Source: Bradyrhizobium sp. CCGB01 (GTDB lineage: Bacteria > Pseudomonadota > Alphaproteobacteria > Rhizobiales > Xanthobacteraceae). From it: DNA of 64,000 nucleotides. Position numbers and translations under genes: made by a program. Shown one piece after another: positions 27,301 through 35,692 of the stretch (positions are counted from its first letter, which is position 1; each line of letters starts with the position of its first letter). Below the pieces are notes generated by a model. That model did not search any database. It was not told the origin of the DNA and saw only the letters and a program-made list of their open reading frames with translations. The DNA is taken from the NCBI RefSeq assembly GCF_024199795.1, contig NZ_JANADK010000001.1, positions 8,060,001-8,124,000 of the forward strand. Direction: 5' to 3'.

Positions 27301-28053
27301 ATGTCGCTCAAGTTGGATGTCAAGTTAGTCGGCATACTCGGCTTTGGCGCATTTGGTCGTCTCGTTGCGATACATCTGCATCCGTATTTTTCGCTGATTG
27401 CCTACGATCCTGAGCTGTCTGCGGAAGTCCATGGCCTCGATTGTGTACAGCGCGGCAGTATCGCGGATGTGGGACGCTGCGACCTCGTAATCCTTGCAGT
27501 CCCTGTTGCCAATTTGGCAGCCGCAATCAAAGAACTTCGTCCACACCTTCGTCCGGGCGCCATTGTAGTCGATGTCGGCTCAGTAAAGATGCGCCCTGTC
27601 GAGGTGATGAGGGCTGAGCTACCGTCGTTCGTTGAGATCGTTGGAACGCACCCTCTGTTCGGGCCAGGAAGTGCCCGCGATGGAATTGCCGGACTTAAGA
27701 TCGCGCTGTGCCCTGTGCGGGGCCGCTCGGTCCTCAGAATTGGGGCTTTCCTGCGATGCATGCTCGGGCTCACTGTGCACATTGTGTCGCCGGAGGAGCA
27801 CGATCGGGAAGCCGCGATTGTCCAGGGGATCACGCATCTTGTCGCCAAGGTCCTCGTGCGCATGGAGCCTCTGCCGAGGCGATTGACGACGGCGAGCTTC
27901 GATCATCTGATCCAAGCCACAGAAATGGTCAGACACGACGCCCCAAGCGTATTTCTCGCAATCGAGCGCGAGAATCCCTACGCCGCCGGAATTCGAGAAC
28001 GCTTTTTTTCACTCGCGGAAGCGACGCGCGCGATGTTGGATCAGCACGACTGA
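27301..28053 (+). CDS. Prephenate dehydrogenase-like (TyrA family)
   Basis: A 250-residue NAD(P)-binding protein. The Rossmann motif GFGAFG is at residues 14-19, DVGSVKMRPVEVM matches the D-V-x-S-V-K signature, and VGTHPLFGPGSARDG is the diagnostic prephenate-binding segment, with the catalytic His in GTHP. QGITHLVAKVL near residue 180 matches the dimerisation helix region. Prephenate or arogenate dehydrogenases supply 4-hydroxyphenylpyruvate or tyrosine. It is a stand-alone domain with neither a chorismate mutase nor an ACT domain, so feedback control may be absent. A second, island-borne TyrA next to a decarboxylase suggests dedicated precursor supply. Confidence 0.8.
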   Translation: MSLKLDVKLVGILGFGAFGRLVAIHLHPYFSLIAYDPELSAEVHGLDCVQRGSIADVGRCDLVILAVPVANLAAAIKELRPHLRPGAIVVDVGSVKMRPVEVMRAELPSFVEIVGTHPLFGPGSARDGIAGLKIALCPVRGRSVLRIGAFLRCMLGLTVHIVSPEEHDREAAIVQGITHLVAKVLVRMEPLPRRLTTASFDHLIQATEMVRHDAPSVFLAIERENPYAAGIRERFFSLAEATRAMLDQHD

Positions 28054-28914
28054 ACTAACCCGCATTCTTCATACTATCGACGCCACGTTGTGATGATGTG
28101 CAGTTTTTCTGGCCGACTGAATGCAGACAGCACGGGACCGCGGCGCCAAAGGCGCTGCCGACCAGAGGGTTTGTTGGGGTCTCCGGTGAGTCTTATACCA
28201 CCTTCATAACGGCACGATTTTGCGAAGCGGGTCATCTCGTCCACCACGGCACCATCATCGAGACGAACGTTGAGAGTTGTCGCCGCCGTACTGCGATCTG
28301 CGATCGAGCGAAAACGCGGCCCTACGGCGAATGGATCCTGATGGACCGACCCATGCCGGAGGCCAACCAATGCTGGTAGCTGCCGCGCAGGTCTGTTTAG
28401 GCGACACTAACCGACGCAATTTGGAGTGGGCTTGGCGGCCGAGCCGAGTTGCTCTCCATCGCACAGACCTCGTGCCTACGGCACCGATCAACTGAAGGGA
28501 AGGTCCGTCGAGTGAGCAAACACGGTTGCACCACGCGAGGACAAGCAATGTAGTCGCTTGGTCGCTATGGACGCAGGGACTTCCTCTATCGGCAGGCGGT
28601 TTCAAAAACGAGCATGGGTCGGGCATTCGCGCTATGGCAGAATGCTTGGCGCTCGATCCATCGTCGGCGCCGCGATGGTTGGTCTGTTGGTCTCAGCCAT
28701 TGTCCGATGCGCCATAGCTTATTCCAATAATCAGGGCTCTCGCAGGCAAAAATCGACGCAGATGAGATTGCCGTCACCGTCCCGCACCGTCGACCATTCG
28801 CAATACTTACCAAGCCAGCCCCGCGGGCCAGGTCCGAACGTGTTCAGCTTCTCCGCTCCAATCGGCCTGCGGACAGAGCGTTGCCGGAGGTTTGCCCGGT
28901 ACAATGAATATCAC
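28054..28914. other. No supportable gene (860 bases)
   Basis: Frames at 28098-28379 (plus) and 28255-28626 (minus) carry Arg-rich, IS-like phrases but no motif I can assign. It is likely scar DNA between TyrA and repeat copies. Confidence 0.35.
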
Positions 28915-29020
28915 CGGTCCTTAATCGGAGTAAGTACCGAAACTGGTAGGCTCCCGTAGGCTGGCGTCCGCGACGCTCGGAACGGCAACCTTGTACGGTT
29001 TACGTCTAGTTAGTTGATCT
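28915..29020 (-). repeat. Dispersed element E, copy 2
   Basis: On the minus strand it shares GAGCGTCGCGGACGCC, AGCCTACCAGTTTCGGTA and flanking bases with the copies at 9115 and 31500. It is the most divergent of the three and lacks the downstream GGATATC block. Confidence 0.65.
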
Positions 29021-29128
29021 CGGGATTCACAGTAAGCTGGCTGCCTAACGCCGGCTTTGTAGCCAAGGTTGAGAGGGAGCTCCTCCCCAGGCATAACCCC
29101 GGGTCTATGGCTCGCAAACGGCACCCGT

Positions 29129-29356
29129 ATGATTCAGGGCATGCTCCCAGCAGGCCATGAAGTCTCACCCGAGCGCCTCGAAGAGTTCAGAGCGATCTAC
29201 AAAGAAGCGTACGGTGAAGAAATCACCCGGCCCGAGGCAGCTGAAATGACCCGCCGTCTCCTCACGCTCTACCAACTCCTCGGCCGACCTTTGCATACCG
29301 ACGAAGGGGAGCCAGCCTCTCCATCGCTTCCACGCCCTGATTCAAAACAGCCCTGA
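29129..29356 (+). CDS. Conserved small hypothetical protein, paralogue of 3820
   Basis: A 75-residue protein with MLPAGHEVSPERLEEFRAIY near the start, a central EEITRPEAAEMTRRLLTLYQ and an acidic, Pro-rich tail. It is nearly identical to the 3820 product, and the upstream 100 bases are repeated too. The second Met (29141) aligns with the start of the 3820 gene and may be the true start. Function unknown. Confidence 0.6.
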   Translation: MIQGMLPAGHEVSPERLEEFRAIYKEAYGEEITRPEAAEMTRRLLTLYQLLGRPLHTDEGEPASPSLPRPDSKQP

Positions 29357-29555
29357 TACAGTCAAATGTATGCTGACCTTCTTCGGTCTTCGAATATTGC
29401 GATATCTCTTTTGCCAGCTTGGCAAATGTGCCCCGTGAAGTTCGAACGTCGTCGACGACTCCCAGCTGGTATTACTTGGTCATAACAGCGTCTCTTTGCC
29501 AATTCCGCAATTCTTCACATCGTGCATGGGGCAGTCTTTGGAAGACAATCAATCC

Positions 29556-29705
29556 ATGGCCCGAACAAGAGTTGCTTTCACAATCTCCCTTCCACAAGAA
29601 ATTGCGGTCGAGCTTGAAAGGGTTCAGCAGGAGGAACATCGGTCTCGTTCTGAACTCGTCCGGGAAGCGCTGCGTCGCTATTTCCCGCACGGTCCATGTA
29701 GTTGA
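29556..29705 (+). CDS. Minimal ribbon-helix-helix (CopG-type) protein
   Basis: A 49-residue protein, MARTRVAFTISLPQEIAVEL then RSRSELVREALRRYF, which is the whole RHH fold with a five-residue tail. The ATG at 29556 is preferred over the upstream in-frame ATG because it aligns with the paralogue at 22819. No partner toxin gene is adjacent. It is probably a DNA-binding dimer. Confidence 0.6.
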   Translation: MARTRVAFTISLPQEIAVELERVQQEEHRSRSELVREALRRYFPHGPCS

Positions 29706-30486
29706 GCCAGTTTCGCGCAGCAATGCATAGCAAGGCTCGGCGGGAACGCTTCGCGTTAGAATCACCAATCACATTTGGTGGCGCCTGCTCCGGCGCGGGC
29801 GATGACCCAGGCCACCATATAGCCCTTGGACTGCTCGGCCTGCACGTGCCGAAGGGCCTCAGAGTAGGTTAGTAAGGGCTCCTGCGCCGGGTAGACTGCG
29901 CGGTTGGCCGGGGTGACGAAATGGTGGCAACACACGCGATAGCTTTAGCCTCGAACATCAGAACCTCCTCTCGTCTCAAGTTGCGCGGCCATACGCTCGC
30001 GCTGCCTACCACAGGGAATGCGGCGTTTAAAAGGCCGCGCGCTGCTTCAGCGCGCTCTATAAGGTTGGCTCGGCCTGCCAGACGCAGATCGGCGATCTCT
30101 ACATCGCGCGCTTAATCTTCAAATGCAGCTGCACCGGCAAAGAAGTGCCGGGAGTCATTCCATAAACTCACCATGTCCGGACTTCGATTTCCTGTTCGTC
30201 CGCAACTGCTCTGTCAAGCCTCGACCTTCTGGAGCATCGCGACTGTAAGCCGTTGCCTCATGTCCGACATTTTCAAACATGATGCCGATAAAGTACCTCG
30301 CGAAAAACGGTCCTGTGGGCGTTCCTAAACCGTGTTGTACAATCGAAAGCGTCATCACTCCGCCATCGGCTGCATGAGCCCGATCGAGATGTCTTGTAGT
30401 TGCCTAGCTTAACTAGACTGATCTTGCAGGTGACGGAAGTCGGCTACGGCGCTTAGCTCCGAACATCGACTGGATGTGTGACATGT
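29706..30486. other. Scar DNA (780 bases)
   Basis: The minus strand at about 29770-29935 reads VYPAQEPLLTYSEALRHVQA then EQSKGYMVAWVIARAG without a clear start, which looks like a remnant of a real small protein. The rest (30000-30480) has no supported frame. Confidence 0.35.
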
Positions 30487-31334
30487 TACAGCGCCGCCTG
30501 AACGGCCATTGACGTGCGTGACCGACGGGTAATGGTTTCGTTGGGTCCGCTAACGCACGTCGATATTGTGCTTATCGGTGCCCATTTTGCTATGTCCAGG
30601 CCGGCTTCCTGAAATACGCTGCCTTGGAGATCCCCGAAATCCTTGAATGCATCAAGTCGGTTCGTGAACCGTACGATATTATCTTCGTAAGTGGCGACAC
30701 CGACTCGTTTGGCCCTCCACGGACAGAGAGGGGACTCGCCTTGCTTCGCGCTCTTCTCCAATTCGGTGTCGATCTCCTCTTTACGACACGGGCCCTCCTC
30801 AACGACGATCATCTGCGCGAGCTAGAGGACATAAATGACTCCTGCAGATCGAGAGGCCGGCGAGTCTTCGCCTACGTGAGTGTTGCACAGCTTCATCATC
30901 CGCACCTTGAACCGCGTCCTATCGCATCTCCATATGAAAGCATTGCGCAATTGGGCCGCTTCAAAGCAAACGGACTTATTAGCGTGCTGGCACTGCGCCC
31001 ATTTCTACCAAACGTACCAGTTGAGGAGTACCTCGAAATAATCAAGCTCGCTCAAACCAACGCGGACATTGGGGAAATCTGGTACGCTGACCAAGCTGGC
31101 AAAATGGATGAACGCGTGTTCGAGGGGGCGCCTGCAAACTATCCCTTCACACTGAAACAGATAGACTTTGACGAAAACGAAGAGGTTTGGAAGGTGTTTG
31201 AAGGTAAGAATATTGAAGCGAGCGCGGCACCTTTGTGCGCCGACCTGAACCTTCCTTCATGCGTAGTAGGCCGGCGATCGAATGGGCTCGCCGCAAGCTC
31301 GCGAACTAGGTTTCCTCTTCAGGCAACTTCCTAG
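30487..31334 (+). pseudogene. Radical SAM protein (spore-photoproduct-lyase-like), frameshifted start
   Basis: In frame with the 236-residue reading frame from 30624 the DNA upstream encodes ANARRYCAYRCPFCYVQAGF, a CxxxCxxC radical SAM cluster motif (Cys codons at 30567, 30579 and 30588). The protein continues IIFVSGDTDSFGPPRTERGL, DLLFTTRALL, and VSVAQLHHPHLEPRPIASPY, features of the SPL/Rv2578c-like branch. No start codon exists in this frame before a stop at 30516. The adjacent frame carries PPERPLTCVTDG up to a GGG run at 30527-30529, so a one-base loss there most simply explains the break. The C-terminus after about residue 205 may also be altered. It is disabled unless the indel is a sequencing error. 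Confidence 0.65.
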
Positions 31335-31499
31335 GTTAGGAGCCATGAACGCCGGTAATCGCGGTACGTCTTCCCTTTGACAGCCTTCTCTATCCCCGCT
31401 TTCAAGCATGTCGTGGATGAGCAAAAGCGGCGTACGGCTCGGCATCAGAAGATGCGTGTGGCCTCAGCCTCGATCTTCTTGCGGATCAGGGGATGCAGA

Positions 31500-31620
31500 C
31501 TACAGTATCCGTACAACCTTTCCGTCCGGGCGCCGCGGACGCCCGCCAGGGAAGCCTACCAGTTTCGGTAGTAATTCCGAGTTATGGATCAGTGATATTC
31601 ATTGCAGCTCCGGATATCAA
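31500..31620 (+). repeat. Dispersed element E, copy 3 (directly before an operon)
   Basis: It matches the minus strand of 9115-9240 almost base for base: GACGCCCGCCAGGGAAGCCT, then the CTACC-n6-GGTAG dyad, then GGATCAGTG and GGATATC. It ends about 16 bases before the ATG of the coupled operon at 31636. It may supply a promoter or leader, or may mark an insertion end. Confidence 0.65.
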
Positions 31621-31635
31621 CCCTAGGGAGTTAGC

Positions 31636-31962
31636 ATGGCAAATCTTGATGCGTGGAAATCCTTCATTACCGGTAGAGTAAGTATTGAGAAAGGTGATGT
31701 AGCGGGAGGCCTTGCTGCTATCAACGAGGCACTCAAACTCGATCCATCGGAGCCCATTTTTGTGCGTTCTCGAGAAACAGCGGAGACTCTCCTCAGAGCC
31801 TCTGCAAAAGAGGCGATAGGGACGGAGCTGGCCTCTGAATACAACCGGATTGCGAAAGCGAACTCAGGCGCCAACGATAAGCCGGACGTGTGGCTGAGGG
31901 ACCTTCACAATTTATTGGATAAAGCCGAAGGTCGCGTAAGCGCTGTCGCCGTCGTGTGGTGA
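31636..31962 (+). CDS. Small TPR-like protein, first gene of the coupled operon
   Basis: A 108-residue protein, MANLDAWKSFITGRVSIEKG then GDVAGGLAAINEALKLDPSE, which looks like a single tetratricopeptide-type hairpin followed by further helices. It is cytosolic, with no Cys. A GGGAG site lies nine bases before the ATG. Its stop overlaps the start of the radical SAM gene (GTGA at 31959). It could be a scaffold or substrate-binding partner for the enzymes behind it; that is inference from position only. Confidence 0.6.
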   Translation: MANLDAWKSFITGRVSIEKGDVAGGLAAINEALKLDPSEPIFVRSRETAETLLRASAKEAIGTELASEYNRIAKANSGANDKPDVWLRDLHNLLDKAEGRVSAVAVVW

Positions 31963-33380
31963 GTCTGCCAGACAAGAAGCTTGTCATGAAGCTCGAACAA
32001 GACCGCGAGCATCCCTTCGACCGAGATGTGCCGATTCATAATTGGTATTATCCGCTCGCGGTCGAGACACTAGCACTGTCGCCGACGGGCGTCCGACAGT
32101 TTCTTGACATGACCCGGGCCGATCCAACTGTGCGTCGCGCCCTTTATCTTCACATCCCCTTTTGCGACACGATTTGCTCCTTTTGTCCCTTTGTCCGCAA
32201 ATCGGCCGCTGAAAACGATTTGATAGACGCGTATTTTTCAGTTCTTCTCACTGAGATAAGGACTAAGTCGAAGCTGAGCGATAACAAAATTAACGCAATC
32301 TTTATCGGGGGCGGAACGCCGTCGCTATTATCCGCCCTCCAGATCAATCAGCTTGGAGAAATACTCCAATCATCCTTTGATTTGTCCGAAATTCAGGAAT
32401 TTTCCTTCGAGGTGGAGGTGAAGAGTGTCACCGCCGAAAAACTTAAGGCTCTAAAGACGGTCGGCGTGACAAACGTGCGCCTGGGCGTCCAAACCCTTCA
32501 GGATCAAGCAAGAAACCTCCTCGACCTTACCGCCCCCGCCAGGGACGCCAAATCTGCGCTTGAGCTCATGCTCGCCCATTTCGATCTTGTGTCGGCAGAC
32601 ATGCTCTATGCCTACGACGGCCAGAGGCAGCGGGATTTGGAGGCCGACATCAAAGAGATCATAAATACGGGTGTGCCGCTGATCGAGCTTTACCCCCTTA
32701 ATCCGGTCGCTTCCCAAACTCGATTCCATAAACGTGCCGGGCAGTTGGGTCTTCGTCCGGCCACGGCTCGCACTCGCCACGAGTATCGTCTCACCGCCAC
32801 CGATATGCTAGCCAATGCCGGATACTTTCCGCACAACGGGCACGGGTTTATTCGCACTAGAACCAGCGGGTATCCGACCACGGACGCCTACCACTTCGAC
32901 TATCACGAGAATGTCTACGGCTATAAGAACTATGAAATCCTGGGGTTTGGCGCGAACGCGATATCGAGCATCCAAGGTATTTCGCTGCAGAACACAGGCC
33001 TGCTTCATCAATACATGCATGACGTTCTCGAGCACGGCGTCCCATGCGGAGCTCTCGGTCGTTCGGATGCGTACTCAAGGGAAAGCCGTCCCTTAATTTT
33101 TCGCCTTCCTTATTTTGGCTCCGTTGAAAAGGCGGCAATTGACTTCCTGAACGTATATCCAGAGACGCTTCAAAGCCTTCTTGCGCTCATCCGTCATGGG
33201 ATGGTCGAAGATATCGGTCAAACGTTCCGTATCACGCGCCTCGGATGGATTTGGTACACGAACTGCATGTATTTCCTGCTGCCGCAGCATGAAAAGGAGA
33301 TGATCGACGTTCAAGTATCAAGCGCAAGGAAAGACAAGCGGGCAGCGTTGGAAAACGAGCATCTCAGGTTAGATGCATGA
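31956..33380 (+). CDS. HemN/HemW-like radical SAM enzyme
   Basis: A 474-residue protein with the HemN-type radical SAM core. HIPFCDTICSFC holds the 4Fe-4S cluster Cys70, Cys74 and Cys77, followed by FCPF where HemN enzymes have an aromatic, and IGGGTPSLL at about residues 118-125 binds SAM. FEVEVKSVTAEKLKALKTVG then VTNVRLGVQTLQD match the E-x-P/R-x-G-x-Q region. Members include coproporphyrinogen oxidases, heme chaperones and class C methylases or cyclopropanases of natural products. Placement in an operon with a P450 and small proteins favours the natural-product branch. It starts at GTG 31956 or 31959 and its stop overlaps the next start as ATGA (33377). Confidence 0.8.
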   Translation: MVSLPDKKLVMKLEQDREHPFDRDVPIHNWYYPLAVETLALSPTGVRQFLDMTRADPTVRRALYLHIPFCDTICSFCPFVRKSAAENDLIDAYFSVLLTEIRTKSKLSDNKINAIFIGGGTPSLLSALQINQLGEILQSSFDLSEIQEFSFEVEVKSVTAEKLKALKTVGVTNVRLGVQTLQDQARNLLDLTAPARDAKSALELMLAHFDLVSADMLYAYDGQRQRDLEADIKEIINTGVPLIELYPLNPVASQTRFHKRAGQLGLRPATARTRHEYRLTATDMLANAGYFPHNGHGFIRTRTSGYPTTDAYHFDYHENVYGYKNYEILGFGANAISSIQGISLQNTGLLHQYMHDVLEHGVPCGALGRSDAYSRESRPLIFRLPYFGSVEKAAIDFLNVYPETLQSLLALIRHGMVEDIGQTFRITRLGWIWYTNCMYFLLPQHEKEMIDVQVSSARKDKRAALENEHLRLDA

Positions 33381-33721
33381 AGGTAGACCTGAACGACAAG
33401 ATATTCCGGGGAAGAGAGAATTACGACGTCGGAGATTTCGATGAGACCGTCATATTTACCTTTTCCCAAAGGAAAGCGATCGTGACCGCAACGTTCGAGG
33501 GACAACTGATCGAATACGGTGTCCTTCTTGGAGCGATGACAGAAGACGGCACCTTATCGGGGCACTGGATTTATTTGAACAGGCAGCAGCAACCGTTTCT
33601 AGGGGTATTTGAAAGCACGGTCGAGCTGTCATCGGCAGGCCGCATCGTTCTCAAGGAACACTGGGCTAGCCTGTCTCCAGGGGCCCCAAGACTCGGATTT
33701 TCTACGATCGAAGAGGCCTAA
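33377..33721 (+). CDS. Small lipocalin-like protein (mis-named N-acetylglutamate synthase type)
   Basis: A 114-residue all-beta protein: VIFTFSQRKAIVTATFEGQL, IEYGVLLGAMTEDGTLSGHW, and VELSSAGRIVLKEHW. The pattern (ATFEG, then G.L....GTL, then GRI.L.E.W) matches short proteins often annotated as N-acetylglutamate synthase in Bacteroidetes, which by length and fold cannot be acetyltransferases. A small barrel binding a hydrophobic ligand is plausible. It is coupled by ATGA to the radical SAM gene and lies just before the P450, so it may hold an intermediate. It is unusual in a rhizobium. Confidence 0.6.
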   Translation: MKVDLNDKIFRGRENYDVGDFDETVIFTFSQRKAIVTATFEGQLIEYGVLLGAMTEDGTLSGHWIYLNRQQQPFLGVFESTVELSSAGRIVLKEHWASLSPGAPRLGFSTIEEA

Positions 33722-33730
33722 GAGGTGCAT

Positions 33731-34874
33731 ATGGCCGCTTCCAATCCTCTCCTATTTAGCACGAGTTATGCAGTGTGCTGGTCGAATGCGCGATCTTGAG
33801 TTTATCCTGCGCATGCACGGAACTGAATGCAAGGCCTATTACGCAGCGCTGGCGGATCTTACCCGTGAGGCTCCTGTGTATGAGGATCGCGGCGAGTTCG
33901 TGTGCGGAACACCGGATCTTTGCACCTGGCTCTTGAAACACGACGCCGTGACGCGTCCGATGCTGTCGTTCGAAAAGAATTTGGCCACTTTGCCGCTCGA
34001 TGACGCTGAGCGGAGGCAGCTCGCGATGACGACAGAAGTCGTCGACCAGCTCCTCGCGCGGTCAATCTTTGGAAACCGCAATGGCACTGCGTCCGAATGG
34101 TTCGCTTGGCTCTCCGAGCTCTGCAACGCGGACGCCTTGGATCAAATCGCTCGAAAGCATCTGCGCAAGATACCGCCGCGCACCCTCTATGACTTCATGC
34201 AAATCGCCAGATCCTACATCGCAGATATTGCATGTCTCGTGGCTGGCGTTCACAGCGACTTCACGCAAGCATACGAAAGGCCGATCGCCGCCATGGTTGA
34301 CTACATGGACGGCAGAGTGAACACGCGTGCAGATGCACTGCGTGCCGCAGCTGGCGTCAAAGCGGTCGCCGACAAACTTTCTTCTGAGGATTGCAATGAC
34401 TTACTGCCGGCAGCGCTACGTGCCGACATCCCAAACCGAACGATGTTTCTGATCGCAGCGCATGAAAGCTCAGCATATTTGATCGCAACAGCGTGCCTGA
34501 TGCTGAAAAGGACGCCTGATCTCACCACGCAGAAAGCGGTTCGTGCCGCTGCAGATTTTGATTTCCCGATCCAGAGCGTTCTCCGCGAGACCACTGAAGA
34601 TCTGAGGTGGGGAGACTTTCATCTACCAAGGGGCCGAAGAATCCGCATCCATATCGGAGCAGCTTTTGGAGGGGGGCGTCAGCCTAACAAAAGTTTCGGT
34701 ATTGGTGCTAACGTGTGCCCTGGAGCGAAATTGGCTGTCGCAGCCGCGGAAGCCCTCATCAACAATTTCCGGCCGCTTCTGCCCCAAACAGCCTTTTTTG
34801 AACGGAACAGACATACCTCTCTTGCTGCTAGAACCTTTCGCAGGCTTAACGCATTCACCGACTACATCTCATGA
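33731..34874 (+). CDS. Cytochrome P450, N-terminus probably frameshifted
   Basis: A soluble bacterial P450 of about 370-380 residues. The heme-ligand loop is FGIGANVCPGAKLAVAAAEA; the I-helix region reads FLIAAHESSAYLIATA (Glu-Ser where most have D/E-T); a K-helix ExxR is seen as EDLR; HLPRGRRIRIHIGAAFGG precedes the loop. Start: MAASNPLLFSTSYAVCWSNA from ATG 33731, with GAGG before it, reads like a real P450 N-terminus but hits a stop at 33795. The main frame continues RDLEFILRMHG from there, so one base seems missing near 33790. Otherwise translation could start at ATG 33768. The stop overlaps the next ATG (34871). Confidence 0.7.
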
Positions 34875-35026
34875 TCGTCGGCCACCACCTTATTGTCGAT
34901 AGTCTCGTTGAAGACACAGCCATTCTTCGAAATGTTGAGACTCTTGAAGCAAGTTTTCGGCGGGTCTTTGCTTCCCATTGCGTCAAGGTGCTAAACTTCG
35001 TGCCGCATCTATTTTCCTGGGCATGA
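34871..35026 (+). CDS. Short SpeD (AdoMet decarboxylase)-like N-terminal fragment
   Basis: A 51-residue frame coupled to the P450 by ATGA. It reads MIVGHHLIVDSLVEDTAILR, then NVETLEASFRRVF and FVPHLF. The opening G-H-H-L-I-V-D followed by a helix with D-V-E-x-L-E and an H-x-F resembles the first third of bacterial S-adenosylmethionine decarboxylase. The catalytic Ser-Glu-Ser-His segment is absent, so it cannot be an active decarboxylase. The following bases in another frame (IYFPGHEINTSQWGMGK) do not restore it convincingly. It could be a truncated gene or an unrelated small protein. Confidence 0.3.
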   Translation: MIVGHHLIVDSLVEDTAILRNVETLEASFRRVFASHCVKVLNFVPHLFSWA

Positions 35027-35692
35027 AATCAACACGTCGCAGTGGGGTATGGGCAAATAGTCGGTAGCTCTGTTTCTGGTCTTCAGCAGCAGCGTGATAC
35101 GAAGCGTTTTCATGACGTATGCAAAGGAATTCTATCGGGGGAGTGCAGGTGAATTGTCTAAGGGTGAAAATAAACAACGTTTTCTTAAAGGTTGGCGCAA
35201 TAGCCAGCGGCCGGCGGTGGTTTCCAACACCGCAGGAATCAACCGTATTGACGAGTCAGCCTTCGTTTGCGAACGCGGTTGAGTTCTTCAACAGCCTGCT
35301 CTAGACATCGTCGGCTATTCTTCTGATTGTCGGAGACATTGCGATCGCGGTGCGCCCTTGCCAAAATCTAGGCCGATTGATCGGGCGGGCTGCTCAGTTT
35401 AGTGTTTGATCGCAATGAATGACGCGACAACGCCGGCAGCCCCACCATCGTGCGGCTTTGCTCTGATCACAGTGCCAACCAGTGTTGGGATCTGGTTAAC
35501 GCTATTCGGCCACTTCGGCGTTGTGTTGGCGCGACAATCGTACTCCCAGTTCGCAGTCGCGGTACCGGCGCGTCCGGTGCCAAACAGCTCCACGCTGATA
35601 TCGCCGGAAGCATCCTTGAAAACTGGTCTGAAGCGGTCGCTGCAATGACCCGGGCCTTGCCCGGGAATGTCCCATCGCTGATAATGGCGCAA
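35027..35692. other. Unassigned region between the two halves of the cluster
   Basis: Searched in all frames for a lasso B-type peptidase or RRE domain following the synthetase gene; none was recognised. A plus frame (35450-35728) has a protein-like end (HADIAGSILENWSEAVAAMT) and a minus frame of 97 codons overlaps it. Neither has a ribosome site. A GTTGAGTTCTTCAACAGCCT sequence at 35278 resembles an IS end. Confidence 0.35.

Noticed and set aside
35399..35692. 97-codon minus frame directly after the synthetase gene as a lasso B protein
   Set aside because: No Cys-His-Asp transglutaminase pattern, no RRE-like pattern, and an opposing frame of equal quality.
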